This document shows positions 20,759-30,064 of a stretch of DNA of 32,167 nt, piece after piece. The notes under the pieces were generated by a model that was given only the letters and a program-made list of their open reading frames with translations, was not told the DNA's origin and did not search any database. The stretch's first letter is position 1. The number at the start of each line of letters is the position of its first letter. The stretch spans positions 1-32,167 of the forward strand of contig JARIDO010000016.1 in the NCBI GenBank assembly GCA_029263895.1, in the 5' to 3' direction. Position numbers and translations under genes: made by a program. This stretch comes from Sporosarcina sp. (GTDB lineage Bacteria; Bacillota; Bacilli; Bacillales_A; Planococcaceae).

Positions 20759-20773
20759 TCATACAGTGTATGA
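20759..20773. promoter_or_regulatory. Palindrome between divergent yyaC and mscS (possible operator)
   Basis: TCATACA-G-TGTATGA is a perfect 7-bp-arm palindrome in the 120-base divergent spacer, 22 bases before the yyaC start codon. It could be a protein-binding site for either gene; no regulator is known from the sequence. Confidence 0.35.
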
Positions 20774-20857
20774 CTTGAGAATAATAACAACTAAATGGAT
20801 ATACTTTCTAACAGAGTCTACGCGTGGCGTAGAAGAATTATACGGAAGGTGATAAAA

Positions 20858-21745
20858 ATGAATTTTGTAACTTTAAAAGTGAATGATAGTGATCCGACAG
20901 ATAGTGGTAAGGAAATTATTAAATTTATATTTGATGGAGAAACGTGGATTGGTATAGGTATTGTTTCAATACGAATCATCATCATTATTGTGTTAGCAGC
21001 AATACTGGTTAAAATCGGTAAAGTATTTATTAATCGAATCTTCTCTTTGAAAATAAGAGGACCCATTCGAAAGTCGGAGAGACGTGAAAAGACAATGTAT
21101 CGCCTGTTGGAAAATATACTGTCTTACGTCGTATACTTTTCAGCGATATTAGCAATTCTTAGTGAGTTCTCAATTAATATAAAAGGCCTCTTAGCTGGTG
21201 CTGGAGTATTAGGACTTGCTGTTGGTTTTGGTGCACAGAGTTTAGTGAAAGACGTAATAACAGGTTTCTTTATTCTGTTTGAAGATCAATTTTCTGTTGG
21301 TGACTATGTATTAATTGGCACAACGGAAGGAACAGTTGAAGAAATTGGACTTAGAACAACTAAAATCCAAGCATACGGCGGAGAAATCCACATTATTCCA
21401 AACGGAAGTATACTGGAAGTTGTAAACTACTCCATACGGAATTCTTTAGTTATTCTAGACATTGGTGTTGCATATGAAATGGATATTAATCGAATAGAGA
21501 TGTTGCTAACTGAATTTCTGAATAATTTACCGGATCATTATGAGGAACTTGTAGGAATCCCAACTCTAATTGGTATACAAAATCTTGAACCTTCACGAGT
21601 TATCTTACGTATTACAGCGGAAACAAAGCCTGTCATGAACTTTTCGGCAGCTAGAAAATTACGTAAAGATTTGAAAAACTTTATGGATGAATCCGGTATA
21701 GAAATTCCATATCCTAAAATGGTTACAATTCAAAGAAGTGAGTGA
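20858..21745 (+). CDS. Small-conductance mechanosensitive channel (MscS family)
   Basis: A 295-residue MscS-family channel that opens under membrane tension to release solutes on osmotic downshock. Three membrane segments are visible: about 31-53 (WIGIGIVSIRIIIIIVLAAI), about 87-103, and the Gly/Ala-rich pore helix GLLAGAGVLGLAVGFGAQSL (110-129). The soluble beta domain begins with FEDQFSVGDYV and contains IHIIPNGSI, both family hallmarks. The frame extends to an ATG at 20795, but ATG 20858 has GGAAGGTGAT close upstream and is preferred. Divergent from yyaC; a TTGAGA/TATACT pair (20775-20805) has a 19-base spacer and is a doubtful promoter. It resembles the short YkuT-type members, but I assign no symbol. 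Confidence 0.93.
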   Translation: MNFVTLKVNDSDPTDSGKEIIKFIFDGETWIGIGIVSIRIIIIIVLAAILVKIGKVFINRIFSLKIRGPIRKSERREKTMYRLLENILSYVVYFSAILAILSEFSINIKGLLAGAGVLGLAVGFGAQSLVKDVITGFFILFEDQFSVGDYVLIGTTEGTVEEIGLRTTKIQAYGGEIHIIPNGSILEVVNYSIRNSLVILDIGVAYEMDINRIEMLLTEFLNNLPDHYEELVGIPTLIGIQNLEPSRVILRITAETKPVMNFSAARKLRKDLKNFMDESGIEIPYPKMVTIQRSE

Positions 21746-21756
21746 GGTGAATAGGG

Positions 21757-21954
21757 ATGGCGGAAAAAGTGTATGGATTGAATGATGTTGTGGAAATGAA
21801 GAAACAACATCCATGCGGTACAAATGCATGGAAAATTATTAGAATGGGTGCAGATATTCGAATTAAATGTGGTGGATGTGGACATAGTGTCATGATTCCA
21901 CGCAATGAATTCTCGAAGAAGTTGAAAAAAATCCTTGTTCAAGGAGAAGCTTGA
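21757..21954 (+). CDS. DUF951 domain protein (small, cysteine-containing)
   Basis: A 65-residue protein of the DUF951 family, with counterparts near ychF in many Firmicutes (I believe the Bacillus subtilis one is called yyzM). The pattern HPCGTNAW ... RIKCGGCGHSVMIPR gives Cys20, Cys38, Cys41 and His43, which could bind zinc. No function is established. It starts 11 bases after the mscS stop, so the two are likely co-transcribed, with GTGAGGTGA as ribosome site. Confidence 0.88.
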   Translation: MAEKVYGLNDVVEMKKQHPCGTNAWKIIRMGADIRIKCGGCGHSVMIPRNEFSKKLKKILVQGEA

Positions 21955-21961
21955 CCTTAGA

Positions 21962-21990
21962 TGGACAACCATTGTATTTGTCCTTATAAT
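21962..21990 (+). promoter_or_regulatory. ychF promoter (sigma-A)
   Basis: -35 TGGACA (21962-21967), a 17-base spacer and a perfect -10 TATAAT (21985-21990). A short inverted repeat GGACAA/TTGTCC spans the -35 and spacer. Transcription would start about 55 bases before ychF. Confidence 0.7.
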
Positions 21991-22050
21991 GGGAGAGTTA
22001 GTTCAATTCAAAAATGATGTATTTATATAAATGAGAGGTTGTGGGAGTAT

Positions 22051-23151
22051 ATGGCGTTAACAGCAGGGATTGTAGGACTTCCTAACGTAGGGAAATCGAC
22101 GTTATTTAATGCAATTACAAAAGCGGGTGCAGAAGCAGCGAACTATCCGTTTTGTACGATAGATCCTAATGTTGGTATTGTAGAAGTACCGGATGAAAGA
22201 TTACAAAAGCTAACTGAGTTAGTAGAACCAAAGAAGACAGTTCCAACGGCATTTGAATTTACCGATATAGCAGGAATCGTTGAAGGTGCTAGTAAAGGAG
22301 AAGGGCTTGGAAATAAGTTCTTATCCCATATTCGTGAAGTAGATGCCATTTGCCAAGTAGTTCGTTGCTTTGCAGACGATAATATTACGCATGTATCAGG
22401 GAAAGTTGATCCAATTAATGATATTGAAGTCATTAATTTGGAGTTAATTCTTGCAGATATGGAAAGTGTTGAAAAACGTCTAGCGCGTGTAACAAAAATG
22501 GTGAAACAGAAAGACAAAGATGCGCTGGCAGAAGAACCGGTGTTAAACAAGTTAAGAATAGCATTTGAAGACGAGAAACCAGCTCGTTCTGTTGAATTTA
22601 CCGATGAAGAGTACAACATAGCAAAAGGATTGCATCTTTTAACGATTAAACCAATGTTATACGTTGCAAACGTCTCCGAAGATGAGATTTCTGACGCAGA
22701 TAACAATGATTACGTTAAAGTTGTTCGAGAGTTTGCAGAAAAAGATAACGCACAAGTAATAGTTGTATGTGCAAAAATCGAAGAAGAAATGGCAGAGCTT
22801 GCTGATGATGAAAAGCAAATGTTCCTCGAGGAATTAGAAATCAAAGAATCCGGTTTAGATCAATTAATTAAAGCGGCCTACCAATTACTTGGATTGGCTA
22901 CATACTTTACAGCAGGCGTACAAGAAGTACGTGCATGGACGTTCCGTAAAGGGATGAAGGCTCCTCAATGTGCTGGGATCATACATACTGACTTTGAGCG
23001 GGGGTTCATTCGTGCTGAAACAGTTGCATATGATGCTCTAGTAGATGCTGGAACAATGACTGCAGCTAAAGAGGCAGGTAAAGTACGTCTTGAAGGTAAA
23101 GAATACATTGTTAAAGATGGCGACGTTATGTTATTCCGTTTTAATGTATAA
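22051..23151 (+). CDS. ychF: Redox-regulated ATPase YchF (EngD)
   Basis: A 366-residue Obg-related P-loop protein that binds the ribosome and hydrolyses ATP. G1 is GLPNVGKST, G3 is DIAGIVEGASKGEGLG; the G4 position reads NVSE instead of NKxD, the change that gives YchF its ATP preference. A coiled-coil segment and a C-terminal TGS domain follow. The frame opens at a TTG (22039), but ATG 22051 gives the exact family length and N-terminus (MALTAGIVGLPN). Own promoter at 21962-21990; converges with the DUF3267 gene at a shared terminator. Confidence 0.97.
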   Translation: MALTAGIVGLPNVGKSTLFNAITKAGAEAANYPFCTIDPNVGIVEVPDERLQKLTELVEPKKTVPTAFEFTDIAGIVEGASKGEGLGNKFLSHIREVDAICQVVRCFADDNITHVSGKVDPINDIEVINLELILADMESVEKRLARVTKMVKQKDKDALAEEPVLNKLRIAFEDEKPARSVEFTDEEYNIAKGLHLLTIKPMLYVANVSEDEISDADNNDYVKVVREFAEKDNAQVIVVCAKIEEEMAELADDEKQMFLEELEIKESGLDQLIKAAYQLLGLATYFTAGVQEVRAWTFRKGMKAPQCAGIIHTDFERGFIRAETVAYDALVDAGTMTAAKEAGKVRLEGKEYIVKDGDVMLFRFNV

Positions 23152-23159
23152 AAGCATTG

Positions 23160-23200
23160 AGAAAAACCGTAACCCAGATTTATCGGGTTATGGTTTTTCT
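23160..23200. terminator. Bidirectional terminator between ychF and DUF3267 gene
   Basis: Arms 23160-23175 and 23185-23200 pair over 16 positions (AGAAAAACC ... TAACCC) with one mismatch and a 9-base loop. A runs flank one side and T runs the other, so it can serve both converging genes; the far arm covers the last codons of the minus-strand gene. Confidence 0.8.
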
Positions 23201-23748
23201 GTGGTTGGAGCAAACAAATATAAAGTCGGTTTCTCAGGATCATCTTGGACGAGCCAATCACCAGGTAGTTGTTTTAGCTCCATATACATCACGAAATCAC
23301 CAGCAGCACCGCCAATTAATAGTGATGATAGTCCAATTAAGACACCGTCAGCATAGTAAAGTCCTATTATAGCAGGAACGATTCCGGTCATCCAAAAAGG
23401 AAATAGTAAAGACTTACGAATAGATTGATTGGTCATCATAACATTTGTTGTGGCATAAGCAATTCCTAAACGTAGATTGATACCAACAATCATCTTTCTC
23501 CAAGGTACTTTGCTGAAAATTCGAAAGCCAAGTAAGTGAAAAAATTCGTGAAGTATAATTAAAACTACATATCCAACAATAAAAAGAAGTGTTTTCAGTA
23601 GTGTAATCTTAAATGAAAAGTCATGTTCAAGAATTCCACTACTGATAAAGAGGATGAGTAAAAAGAAACCTGTTATAAGGATACTTTGCTTTGTTACCTT
23701 TGGTAAATTTATTGTAATTACTTTATCTGGTTGCCGTAATTCATTCAA
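23188..23748 (-). CDS. DUF3267 family membrane protein, putative zinc metalloprotease
   Basis: A 186-residue integral membrane protein with a HEFFH motif (HExxH; H67, E68, H71 in this numbering) at the end of a membrane helix and a downstream GGAAGDFVMY, whose Asp could be the third metal ligand. This layout is typical of the DUF3267 (putative zincin) family and resembles intramembrane site-2-type proteases, though a substrate is unknown. Four to five membrane segments are predicted by eye. The frame reaches GTG 23757, but TTG 23748 has AGGGAG 8 bases upstream and is preferred. It is transcribed against its neighbours and converges on ychF. Confidence 0.82.
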   Translation of the reverse strand: MNELRQPDKVITINLPKVTKQSILITGFFLLILFISSGILEHDFSFKITLLKTLLFIVGYVVLIILHEFFHLLGFRIFSKVPWRKMIVGINLRLGIAYATTNVMMTNQSIRKSLLFPFWMTGIVPAIIGLYYADGVLIGLSSLLIGGAAGDFVMYMELKQLPGDWLVQDDPEKPTLYLFAPTTEKP

Positions 23749-23785
23749 AAAAACCACTCCCTGAAATGAGTATATAATAAAAAAG

Positions 23786-23814
23786 TTGTAACGTACTTAA
23801 ATTTGTGGTAAAAT
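23786..23814 (+). promoter_or_regulatory. rpsF operon promoter (sigma-A, extended -10)
   Basis: -35 TTGTAA (23786-23791), a 17-base spacer and -10 TAAAAT (23809-23814) preceded by TGG, an extended -10. Leads to an approximately 75-base leader before rpsF. Confidence 0.75.
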
Positions 23815-23842
23815 GTATTGATGTGAGTAATGAAATTACTTA

Positions 23843-23875
23843 CTCCTTGCCCGCTGAATTCAGCAGGGCCAAAGT
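23843..23875 (+). promoter_or_regulatory. Candidate S6:S18 autoregulatory RNA leader
   Basis: The rpsF leader folds into a hairpin with GCTG/CAGC and an outer CCC/GGG stem, containing an unpaired-looking CCG next to the stem. Many bacteria place an S6:S18-binding motif with a conserved CCG here, mimicking the 16S rRNA site. Position and CCG fit; the detailed fold is not checked. Confidence 0.5.
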
Positions 23876-23895
23876 CCATAAGGAGGTGACTAAAG

Positions 23896-24183
23896 ATGAG
23901 AAAGTACGAAATTATGTATATTATGCGTCCAACAGTTGAAGATGAAGCTAAAAAAGCGTTGATTGAACGCTTTGATACAGTTCTAACTTCTAATGGTGCA
24001 GAAATCATCGAGTCGAAAGAGTGGGGCAAACGCCGTCTTGCTTATGAAATCGACGATCTACGCGAAGGCTTCTACCAGCTTATTAAATTAAGTTCTGATG
24101 CTAAAGCTATCGATGAATTTACACGTCTTGCGAACATCAACGAAGATATCATTCGTCATATGGTTGTTCGTGTAGAAGCTTAA
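23896..24183 (+). CDS. rpsF: 30S ribosomal protein S6
   Basis: A 95-residue S6, which pairs with S18 on the platform of the small subunit. The sequence [20 protein letters not shown] and [19 protein letters not shown] are standard. The ATG follows a near-ideal AAGGAGGTGA by 6 bases. First gene of the rpsF-ssb-rpsR operon, with its own promoter and a structured leader that may mediate feedback by S6:S18. Confidence 0.98.
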   Translation: MRKYEIMYIMRPTVEDEAKKALIERFDTVLTSNGAEIIESKEWGKRRLAYEIDDLREGFYQLIKLSSDAKAIDEFTRLANINEDIIRHMVVRVEA

Positions 24184-24228
24184 GACATATAAAATGCTTA
24201 CAGAAATGATGAGGGAGGTTGAATTCTG

Positions 24229-24720
24229 ATGATTAACCGAGTTGTTTTAGTAGGGAGATTAACAAAAGATCCTGAACTTAAGTATACACAGTCTGGGATT
24301 GCAGTCACGCGTTTTACACTTGCAGTTAATAGAGCGTTTCAAAATGCTCAAGGTGAAAAGGAAGCGGACTTTATCAGTTGTGTTGCTTGGAGAAAACAAG
24401 CTGAAAACATCGCGAACTTCTTAAGAAAAGGAAGTCTTGCCGGAGTTGATGGTCGTATACAGACGGGCAGTTTTGAAGGACAAGATGGAAAGCGGGTCTA
24501 TACAACAGAAGTTGTAGCAGACAGTACGCAATTTCTTGAGCCACGTAATGCAAATTCTGACAGAACAGGATCTGCTCCGCAACAAGAGCAATCTCGCTAT
24601 CAGCAGCCAGATCAGCAATATCAACAACCGAATCAACAAAACTATACAAGTACCGATAATGATCCGTTCTCGACAGGCAGTGGACCGATAGAAGTATCGG
24701 ATGACGACCTACCGTTTTAA
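24229..24720 (+). CDS. ssb: Single-stranded DNA-binding protein
   Basis: A 163-residue SSB that coats single-stranded DNA in replication and repair. The OB fold occupies about 1-105 ([21 protein letters not shown] ... [22 protein letters not shown]). A Gln/Asn/Ser-rich linker follows, and the acidic tip DDDLPF, used to recruit RecO, PriA and other partners, is intact. ATG with GGGAGGTTG upstream. It sits between rpsF and rpsR, the usual order (ssbA in Bacillus), and so is expressed with the ribosome genes. Confidence 0.97.
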   Translation: MINRVVLVGRLTKDPELKYTQSGIAVTRFTLAVNRAFQNAQGEKEADFISCVAWRKQAENIANFLRKGSLAGVDGRIQTGSFEGQDGKRVYTTEVVADSTQFLEPRNANSDRTGSAPQQEQSRYQQPDQQYQQPNQQNYTSTDNDPFSTGSGPIEVSDDDLPF

Positions 24721-24761
24721 GATCACAAGCAATTATTTTTAAAGTGAGGAGGTAATGCGAT

Positions 24762-24998
24762 ATGGCACCACGTCGTGGAGGTAAAAGACGTCGTAAAGTT
24801 TGTTACTTTACTTCAAACAACATTACACACATTGACTATAAAGACACTGACCTGCTTAAGAAATTCATTTCTGAGCGTGGAAAAATCTTGCCTCGTCGTG
24901 TTACGGGAACAAGCGCAAAGTATCAACGTAAATTGACACTTGCTATTAAACGTTCACGTATCATGGCTCTTCTTCCATTCAGTTCGGAAGAGCGGTAA
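24762..24998 (+). CDS. rpsR: 30S ribosomal protein S18
   Basis: A 78-residue basic protein, partner of S6. [16 protein letters not shown] and the core [44 protein letters not shown] are typical S18. The single cysteine in VCYF suggests it is the zinc-independent form. Ribosome site GAGGAGGT lies 9 bases upstream of the ATG. Last gene of the rpsF operon, closed by a terminator 13 bases after its stop. Confidence 0.98.
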   Translation: MAPRRGGKRRRKVCYFTSNNITHIDYKDTDLLKKFISERGKILPRRVTGTSAKYQRKLTLAIKRSRIMALLPFSSEER

Positions 24999-25010
24999 TA
25001 TAAACTTTAT

Positions 25011-25057
25011 AAACTGTCTTATTCACTCGGTTTGCCGAATGGATAGGACAGTTTTTT
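25011..25057 (+). terminator. rpsR terminator
   Basis: AAACTGTC and the following TTATTCACTCGG pair, with small internal loops, to CCGAATGGATAGGACAGTTT; the hairpin is followed by a run of six T. The 259 bases after it, to yybS, contain no gene I can support; TTGGTT-N18-TACAAT near 25209-25238 is a weak candidate yybS promoter. Confidence 0.8.
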
Positions 25058-25316
25058 GTATGTAAAGTAACTGATGATTGTTTATGCTTGTCACCATATT
25101 TTTAGATGTCATTTAAAAAGTGGGGATTTACAATTATAAGGATTAATTCTCTGTTCAAAGGTATTTGGGATGATAGAAAAATTCGAAACAAAGAGTCAAA
25201 GCCAATTTGGTTTAATGATGATAATCATGATACAATTAAGGGAACTATCATTGAAAGAATGATAAAATTCGTAAGGACTTGTAACTGTTTAACGAAAGAC
25301 CGGAGGAATCAGAAGT

Positions 25317-26255
25317 ATGCAGGACAATACTAAGAAAATAACGTATGGAGCCATGATGATTGCACTTTTTGTAATTTTATTAGCTGTGACATTATATGCA
25401 CCACTCATACGTAACATATCATTATTTTTTATCCCATTACCGATTATTTTATATCGATTAGAGCATAATCGGTCATCCGCAATACTTGTAGCCTTCGTAG
25501 GGGTTATGTTATCTCTATTTGTTGGAGGAATATTGATTATTCCAATTGCAATCATCTTTGCACTTTTAGGGTTTGTGATTGGTGATACTATTCAAACAGG
25601 AAAATCTAAGCTATATACATTTATGGCGTCAGGTCTAACCCTTCTTGTCTCGTTAATGGCCTCGTATGCTATTTCAGTTCTTCTGTTTTCATTTAACCCG
25701 ATTACTTTTTTACTAAATGCTATGACAGAGATGCAAAAAGCAGTGCGTGCCAATATGGAAAAAGTTAATGTTTTACCTCCTGATTATGATGAAAAGATTA
25801 CTCACTTACTTTCAATATATGAGCTATCAATTCCATCTACATTTATTCTTGCAACTTTTCTGTTTGCATTTATCTTGCTGACATTAAACCTAGCTGTTGC
25901 TCATAGATTGGGTCATAAAACTTTAAAGATGCCACCACTAAGAGAGATGAAGTTACCTGTGTTTGTTGTGATTTTATATGGAATCCTTCTACTGCTACAA
26001 TTAACTACCAAAGCAGATGTAGCTTCAAATGCATATATGCTACAACTGAACGCAACAATCATTTTGCAAGCACTATTTTTATTACAAGGGCTTTCCTTTA
26101 TTCTTTATTATTTACATGAAATGAAAGTTCCAAAAGTCTTTACAATATTGACCATTCTATTTGCACTCGTTTTGAGTCAGTTTGTATTATTAATTGGTAT
26201 TCTTGATGCTGGAACGAGTTTACGGAATTTTATTGGAACAAAGAAACCAAAGTGA
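25317..26255 (+). CDS. yybS: YybS family membrane protein (DUF2232)
   Basis: A 312-residue membrane protein of the YybS/DUF2232 family with roughly eight hydrophobic segments: a first block to about residue 130, a polar stretch around 135-170 (MTEMQKAVRANMEKVNVLPPDYDEK), and a second block to the end. The role is unknown; it is regularly found in front of gdpP in Bacillales. The ATG has GGAGGAA 8 bases upstream. Its stop is 12 bases before gdpP, so the two are co-transcribed. Confidence 0.9.
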   Translation: MQDNTKKITYGAMMIALFVILLAVTLYAPLIRNISLFFIPLPIILYRLEHNRSSAILVAFVGVMLSLFVGGILIIPIAIIFALLGFVIGDTIQTGKSKLYTFMASGLTLLVSLMASYAISVLLFSFNPITFLLNAMTEMQKAVRANMEKVNVLPPDYDEKITHLLSIYELSIPSTFILATFLFAFILLTLNLAVAHRLGHKTLKMPPLREMKLPVFVVILYGILLLLQLTTKADVASNAYMLQLNATIILQALFLLQGLSFILYYLHEMKVPKVFTILTILFALVLSQFVLLIGILDAGTSLRNFIGTKKPK

Positions 26256-26267
26256 GGAGGTGGAATA

Positions 26268-28238
26268 ATGACATCTTTTTATAGAAATAGATCTATCCGC
26301 TATCCATTGGTGATTATATCGATAATAAGCGTAGCAATGGCAATTACATTGTTACTTTCACAATTTTGGTTGGGGTTAATTTACGCTATACTAATCATTG
26401 TAGCTCTGGGTGTAGCATGGAAGTTAGAAAATCAGACGTATGTGGACACCGAGAAGCATATTGAGACACTGTCATATAGAATGAAGAAAGTGGGCGAGGA
26501 AGCACTCCTTGAACTCCCCATTGGAATCATCTTAATAAACGAAAAGAATAGCATTGAATGGGCAAATCCATATGCTTCCCAAATATTCGGGTCAGACTCT
26601 TTGATAGGTAGTGAACTACTAAATTTATCGGATAAGTTTCATCAAATTATGACAAATGAAAGTTCAGAACATAATGTATTCACGATTGGGGAACGCTCCT
26701 ATAATGTGTTCTATAGATCAGAAGAGAAGTTATTCTACCTCTTTGACATAACCGAAAGACTTGAAATGGAAACACTTTATAATGATGATCGTACAGTATT
26801 AGGAATTATTTTAGTCGATAATTATGATGAACTGTCTCAACCAATGGACGACCAAACACGTAGCCAACTAAACTCGCTCGTCACTTCGCTCATTAATGGG
26901 TGGGGAACAAATAATGGAATATTTGTTAAACGAATAGCGACCGATCGTTTTCTTGCAGTTTTCACAGAAGCTACACTGGCGGAATTAGAGAAAACGAAGT
27001 TCTCCATTTTGGATGATATACGAGAAAACACAGCAAAACAAAGTACGGCGTTAACACTTAGTATTGGCGTAGGAACAGGTTCAACATCACTTATAGAATT
27101 GGGCGAGTTAGCTCAATCCAGCCTAGACTTAGTTTTAGGTCGAGGTGGTGACCAAGTTGCGATTAAACGAACAGATGGTAAGTTGAAGTTTTATGGCGGT
27201 AAAACTAATCCAGTAGAAAAAAGAACGCGGGTACGTGCAAGAGTTATTTCACATGCTCTACGAGACTTAATAAAAGGCAGCGATAAAGTATTTGTTATGG
27301 GTCATAAGATGCCAGATATGGATGCAATCGGTGCAGCCATCGGTGTCAGGAAGATGGCACGTATGAATAGCGTCGAAGGATTCGTTGTAATTGACGTGAA
27401 TGAGTTAGACGGTAGTGTCACTCGTTTAATGGATGAAATAGAACGAGATGAAGAACTTTTTAATCACTTTATTGCACCAGAAGATGTTCTGTCTATGATG
27501 ACAGATCGTTCACTTGTAATTGTTGTAGATACACATAAACCTAGTATGGTTATAGATGAACGTGTTCTCGAGAAAGCTGAAAAAGTGGTCGTCATAGATC
27601 ATCACAGACGTGGCGAAGAGTTCATTCAAAATACAATGTTAGTTTATATGGAACCATATGCTTCTTCTACTGCAGAACTCGTAACAGAGCTTTTAGAGTA
27701 CCAACCGAAAAATGAAAAATTGACGATGTTAGAATCGACCGCTCTGTTGGCGGGAATAATTGTCGATACAAAGAGTTTCACACTTCGAACAGGAGCAAGA
27801 ACGTTTGAAGCCGCTTCATACCTACGAACATATGGAGCAGATACCATTCTAGTTCAGCGGCTTTTAAAAGAAGATTTAGAGACGTATATTAAGCGTGCTA
27901 AACTAATTGAGACGGTTGAATTAACGGATGAAGGAATTGCAATTGCCAAAGGGAACGAAGGCGTTGTATACGGATCGGTACTGATTGCGCAAACAGCAGA
28001 CATCCTCTTGTCAATGCTAGGTGTCACAGCATCTTTTGTAATCGCAACAAGGTCCGATGGGAAAATTGGAATAAGTGCACGTTCTCTTGGTGAACTAAAT
28101 GTACAATTAGTTATGGAAGAACTGGGTGGCGGTGGACATTTAACAAATGCAGCTTGTCAACTGGACTTAGATACGGTCGATGACGCTGAGGCAAAACTTA
28201 AATCGACTCTAGAGTTAAGTAATGAAAGGGGAAATTAA
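26268..28238 (+). CDS. gdpP: Cyclic-di-AMP phosphodiesterase GdpP
   Basis: A 656-residue membrane enzyme that cleaves c-di-AMP, controlling potassium balance, wall stress and beta-lactam tolerance. Order: two membrane helices (about 13-31 and 34-50), a PAS domain (about 75-160), a degenerate GGDEF domain (about 170-300; the signature region reads GRGGDQVAI), then DHH and DHHA1 domains. Catalytic residues are visible: H346, D350, D352 ([13 protein letters not shown]), D421 (VVDTH), H445/H446 (IDHH), D500 (VDTKSF), and GGGGH in DHHA1. ATG with GGAGGTGG. It is two bases from rplI, clearly one operon. Bacillus synonym yybT. Confidence 0.96.
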   Translation: MTSFYRNRSIRYPLVIISIISVAMAITLLLSQFWLGLIYAILIIVALGVAWKLENQTYVDTEKHIETLSYRMKKVGEEALLELPIGIILINEKNSIEWANPYASQIFGSDSLIGSELLNLSDKFHQIMTNESSEHNVFTIGERSYNVFYRSEEKLFYLFDITERLEMETLYNDDRTVLGIILVDNYDELSQPMDDQTRSQLNSLVTSLINGWGTNNGIFVKRIATDRFLAVFTEATLAELEKTKFSILDDIRENTAKQSTALTLSIGVGTGSTSLIELGELAQSSLDLVLGRGGDQVAIKRTDGKLKFYGGKTNPVEKRTRVRARVISHALRDLIKGSDKVFVMGHKMPDMDAIGAAIGVRKMARMNSVEGFVVIDVNELDGSVTRLMDEIERDEELFNHFIAPEDVLSMMTDRSLVIVVDTHKPSMVIDERVLEKAEKVVVIDHHRRGEEFIQNTMLVYMEPYASSTAELVTELLEYQPKNEKLTMLESTALLAGIIVDTKSFTLRTGARTFEAASYLRTYGADTILVQRLLKEDLETYIKRAKLIETVELTDEGIAIAKGNEGVVYGSVLIAQTADILLSMLGVTASFVIATRSDGKIGISARSLGELNVQLVMEELGGGGHLTNAACQLDLDTVDDAEAKLKSTLELSNERGN

Positions 28239-28240
28239 AG

Positions 28241-28690
28241 ATGAAAGTAATCTTACTACAGGATGTTAAAGGAAAAGGTAAAAAAGGAGAAGTAAAGGAA
28301 GTACCCGTAGGTTATGCACAGAACTTTCTATTTAAAAACAACCTTGCAATTGAAGCAAATTCCGGTAATTTAAGCAAGCTTGAAGGACAACAAAAGAAAG
28401 TACAAAAAGATGCTGCTGAAGAACTCGATGAAGCAAAGGCTTTAAAGGAAAAAATAGAAGGCGTTACCGTTGAAATGAAAGCTAAATCTGGCGAAGGTGG
28501 TCGGTTATTTGGTTCTATAACAACAAAACAAATTGCAGAAGCGTTGAACAAAGCTGAATCTATAAAAGTAGACCGTCGAAAGATGGATTTACCAGATGCA
28601 ATTCGAGCACTTGGATTTACAAATGTTCCAATTCGCATTCATCCAGATGTAATAGCAACATTAAAAGTTCATGTAACAGAGGAACTATAA
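28241..28690 (+). CDS. rplI: 50S ribosomal protein L9
   Basis: A 149-residue two-lobed L9: the N-terminal domain with [20 protein letters not shown] and [13 protein letters not shown] binds 23S rRNA, a long helix (about 40-75) links it to the C-terminal domain ([16 protein letters not shown]). Starts 2 bases after the gdpP stop, with AAAGGGGA inside the end of gdpP as ribosome site. Precedes dnaB by 12 bases. Confidence 0.98.
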   Translation: MKVILLQDVKGKGKKGEVKEVPVGYAQNFLFKNNLAIEANSGNLSKLEGQQKKVQKDAAEELDEAKALKEKIEGVTVEMKAKSGEGGRLFGSITTKQIAEALNKAESIKVDRRKMDLPDAIRALGFTNVPIRIHPDVIATLKVHVTEEL

Positions 28691-28702
28691 GGAGAGAGAA
28701 GA

Positions 28703-30058
28703 ATGAATCAGATGATCGATCGTGTCCCACCACATAATAATGAAGCGGAACAATCGGTCATTGGGGCGATTTTTCTAGATCCGCAAGCCTTAATAACAGC
28801 TGCTGAAGTACTAATTCCAGATGATTTCTATCGGGTTGCGCATCAGAAGATATTCGATACAATGATTATCTTAAGCGATAAAGGTCAGGCAATAGATGTC
28901 GTCACAGTTACTGAAGAACTATCTGCAAAGAAAGAATTGGAAGATGTCGGTGGGATTTCGTACCTGACGGAAATAGCCAATTCTGTTCCAACTGCAGCAA
29001 ACATTGTCCATTATGCAAATATTGTTGAAGAAAAGTCATTACTTCGACGCCTAATTCGTGTTGCAACTTCTATTGTAGAGGATGGCTATGCAAGAGAAGA
29101 TGAAGTAGAGGCACTTCTATCAGAAGCAGAAAAGAAAATGATGGAAGTTTCCAACCGTAAAAATGGTGGAGACTTTAAACATATTAAAGATGTACTCGTT
29201 GAAACATATGATAATATCGAATTGTTACATACTAGAAAAGGCGATGTGACAGGTATTCCCACAGGATTTAGAGACTTAGATTTAATTACTGCGGGTTTCC
29301 AACGTAATGATTTAATTATAGTTGCTGCTCGCCCATCTGTAGGTAAAACAGCTTTTGCCCTTAATGTAGCTCAAAATGTTGCAACCAAAACAGACGAAAA
29401 TGTAGCTATTTTTAGTTTAGAAATGGGTGCAGAACAACTTGTTATGCGTATGCTTTGTGCAGAAGGGAATATTGACGCACAAGTACTCAGAACAGGTGCA
29501 CTTGAGGCGGAGGACTGGAGAAAGCTAACGATGGCAATGGGAAGTTTGTCGAATGCGGGAATTTTCATTGATGACTCACCAGGCATAAGGATTAATGAAA
29601 TTCGTTCCAAATGCCGTAGGCTTCAACAAGAGCACGGTTTAGGGATGATTATGATTGATTATCTCCAGTTGATCTCTGGGAGTGGTAGATCCGGTGAAAA
29701 CAGACAACAGGAAGTATCTGAAATTTCTCGATCGCTGAAAGCACTTGCTCGTGAATTAAAAATACCTGTAATCGCTCTATCACAGCTTTCTCGTGGAGTA
29801 GAGCAAAGACAGGACAAGCGTCCAATGATGTCAGATTTACGAGAATCAGGAAGTATTGAGCAAGATGCTGATATTGTATCTTTCCTATATCGTGAAGACT
29901 ATTATGACAAGGAAACAGAAAATCAAAACATGATTGAAATAATCATTGCTAAACAACGTAATGGACCTACTGGCACGGTAACATTAGCATTTGCAAAAGA
30001 ATACAACAAGTTTGTTAATATTGATTGGAGTCAACACGAGCCAGCAGCAACATACTAA
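28703..30058 (+). CDS. dnaB: Replicative DNA helicase DnaB (Bacillus DnaC)
   Basis: A 451-residue hexameric RecA-fold helicase that unwinds DNA ahead of the fork. The N-terminal collar domain begins PPHNNEAEQSVIGAIFLDP; the C-terminal motor has Walker A ARPSVGKT (209-216), Walker B MIMIDYLQL (about 318-326), and LSQLSRGVEQRQDKRPMMSDLRESGSIEQDAD. No intein or insertion. In Bacillus subtilis the same gene is called dnaC, because dnaB there is a loader. ATG preceded by AAGGAGAG. Last gene of the yybS-gdpP-rplI-dnaB operon; a 20-bp hairpin follows. Confidence 0.97.
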   Translation: MNQMIDRVPPHNNEAEQSVIGAIFLDPQALITAAEVLIPDDFYRVAHQKIFDTMIILSDKGQAIDVVTVTEELSAKKELEDVGGISYLTEIANSVPTAANIVHYANIVEEKSLLRRLIRVATSIVEDGYAREDEVEALLSEAEKKMMEVSNRKNGGDFKHIKDVLVETYDNIELLHTRKGDVTGIPTGFRDLDLITAGFQRNDLIIVAARPSVGKTAFALNVAQNVATKTDENVAIFSLEMGAEQLVMRMLCAEGNIDAQVLRTGALEAEDWRKLTMAMGSLSNAGIFIDDSPGIRINEIRSKCRRLQQEHGLGMIMIDYLQLISGSGRSGENRQQEVSEISRSLKALARELKIPVIALSQLSRGVEQRQDKRPMMSDLRESGSIEQDADIVSFLYREDYYDKETENQNMIEIIIAKQRNGPTGTVTLAFAKEYNKFVNIDWSQHEPAATY

Positions 30059-30064
30059 AAAACA

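Noticed and set aside
25106..25333. Open frame of 75 codons in the rpsR-yybS spacer
   Set aside because: No ribosome site, no recognisable family, atypical composition, and it overlaps the well-supported yybS start and its GGAGGAA site.
26268..28238. gdpP as an active diguanylate cyclase because it has a GGDEF-like domain
   Set aside because: The signature is degenerate and the architecture is that of the c-di-AMP phosphodiesterase GdpP, whose activity lies in the DHH/DHHA1 domains.
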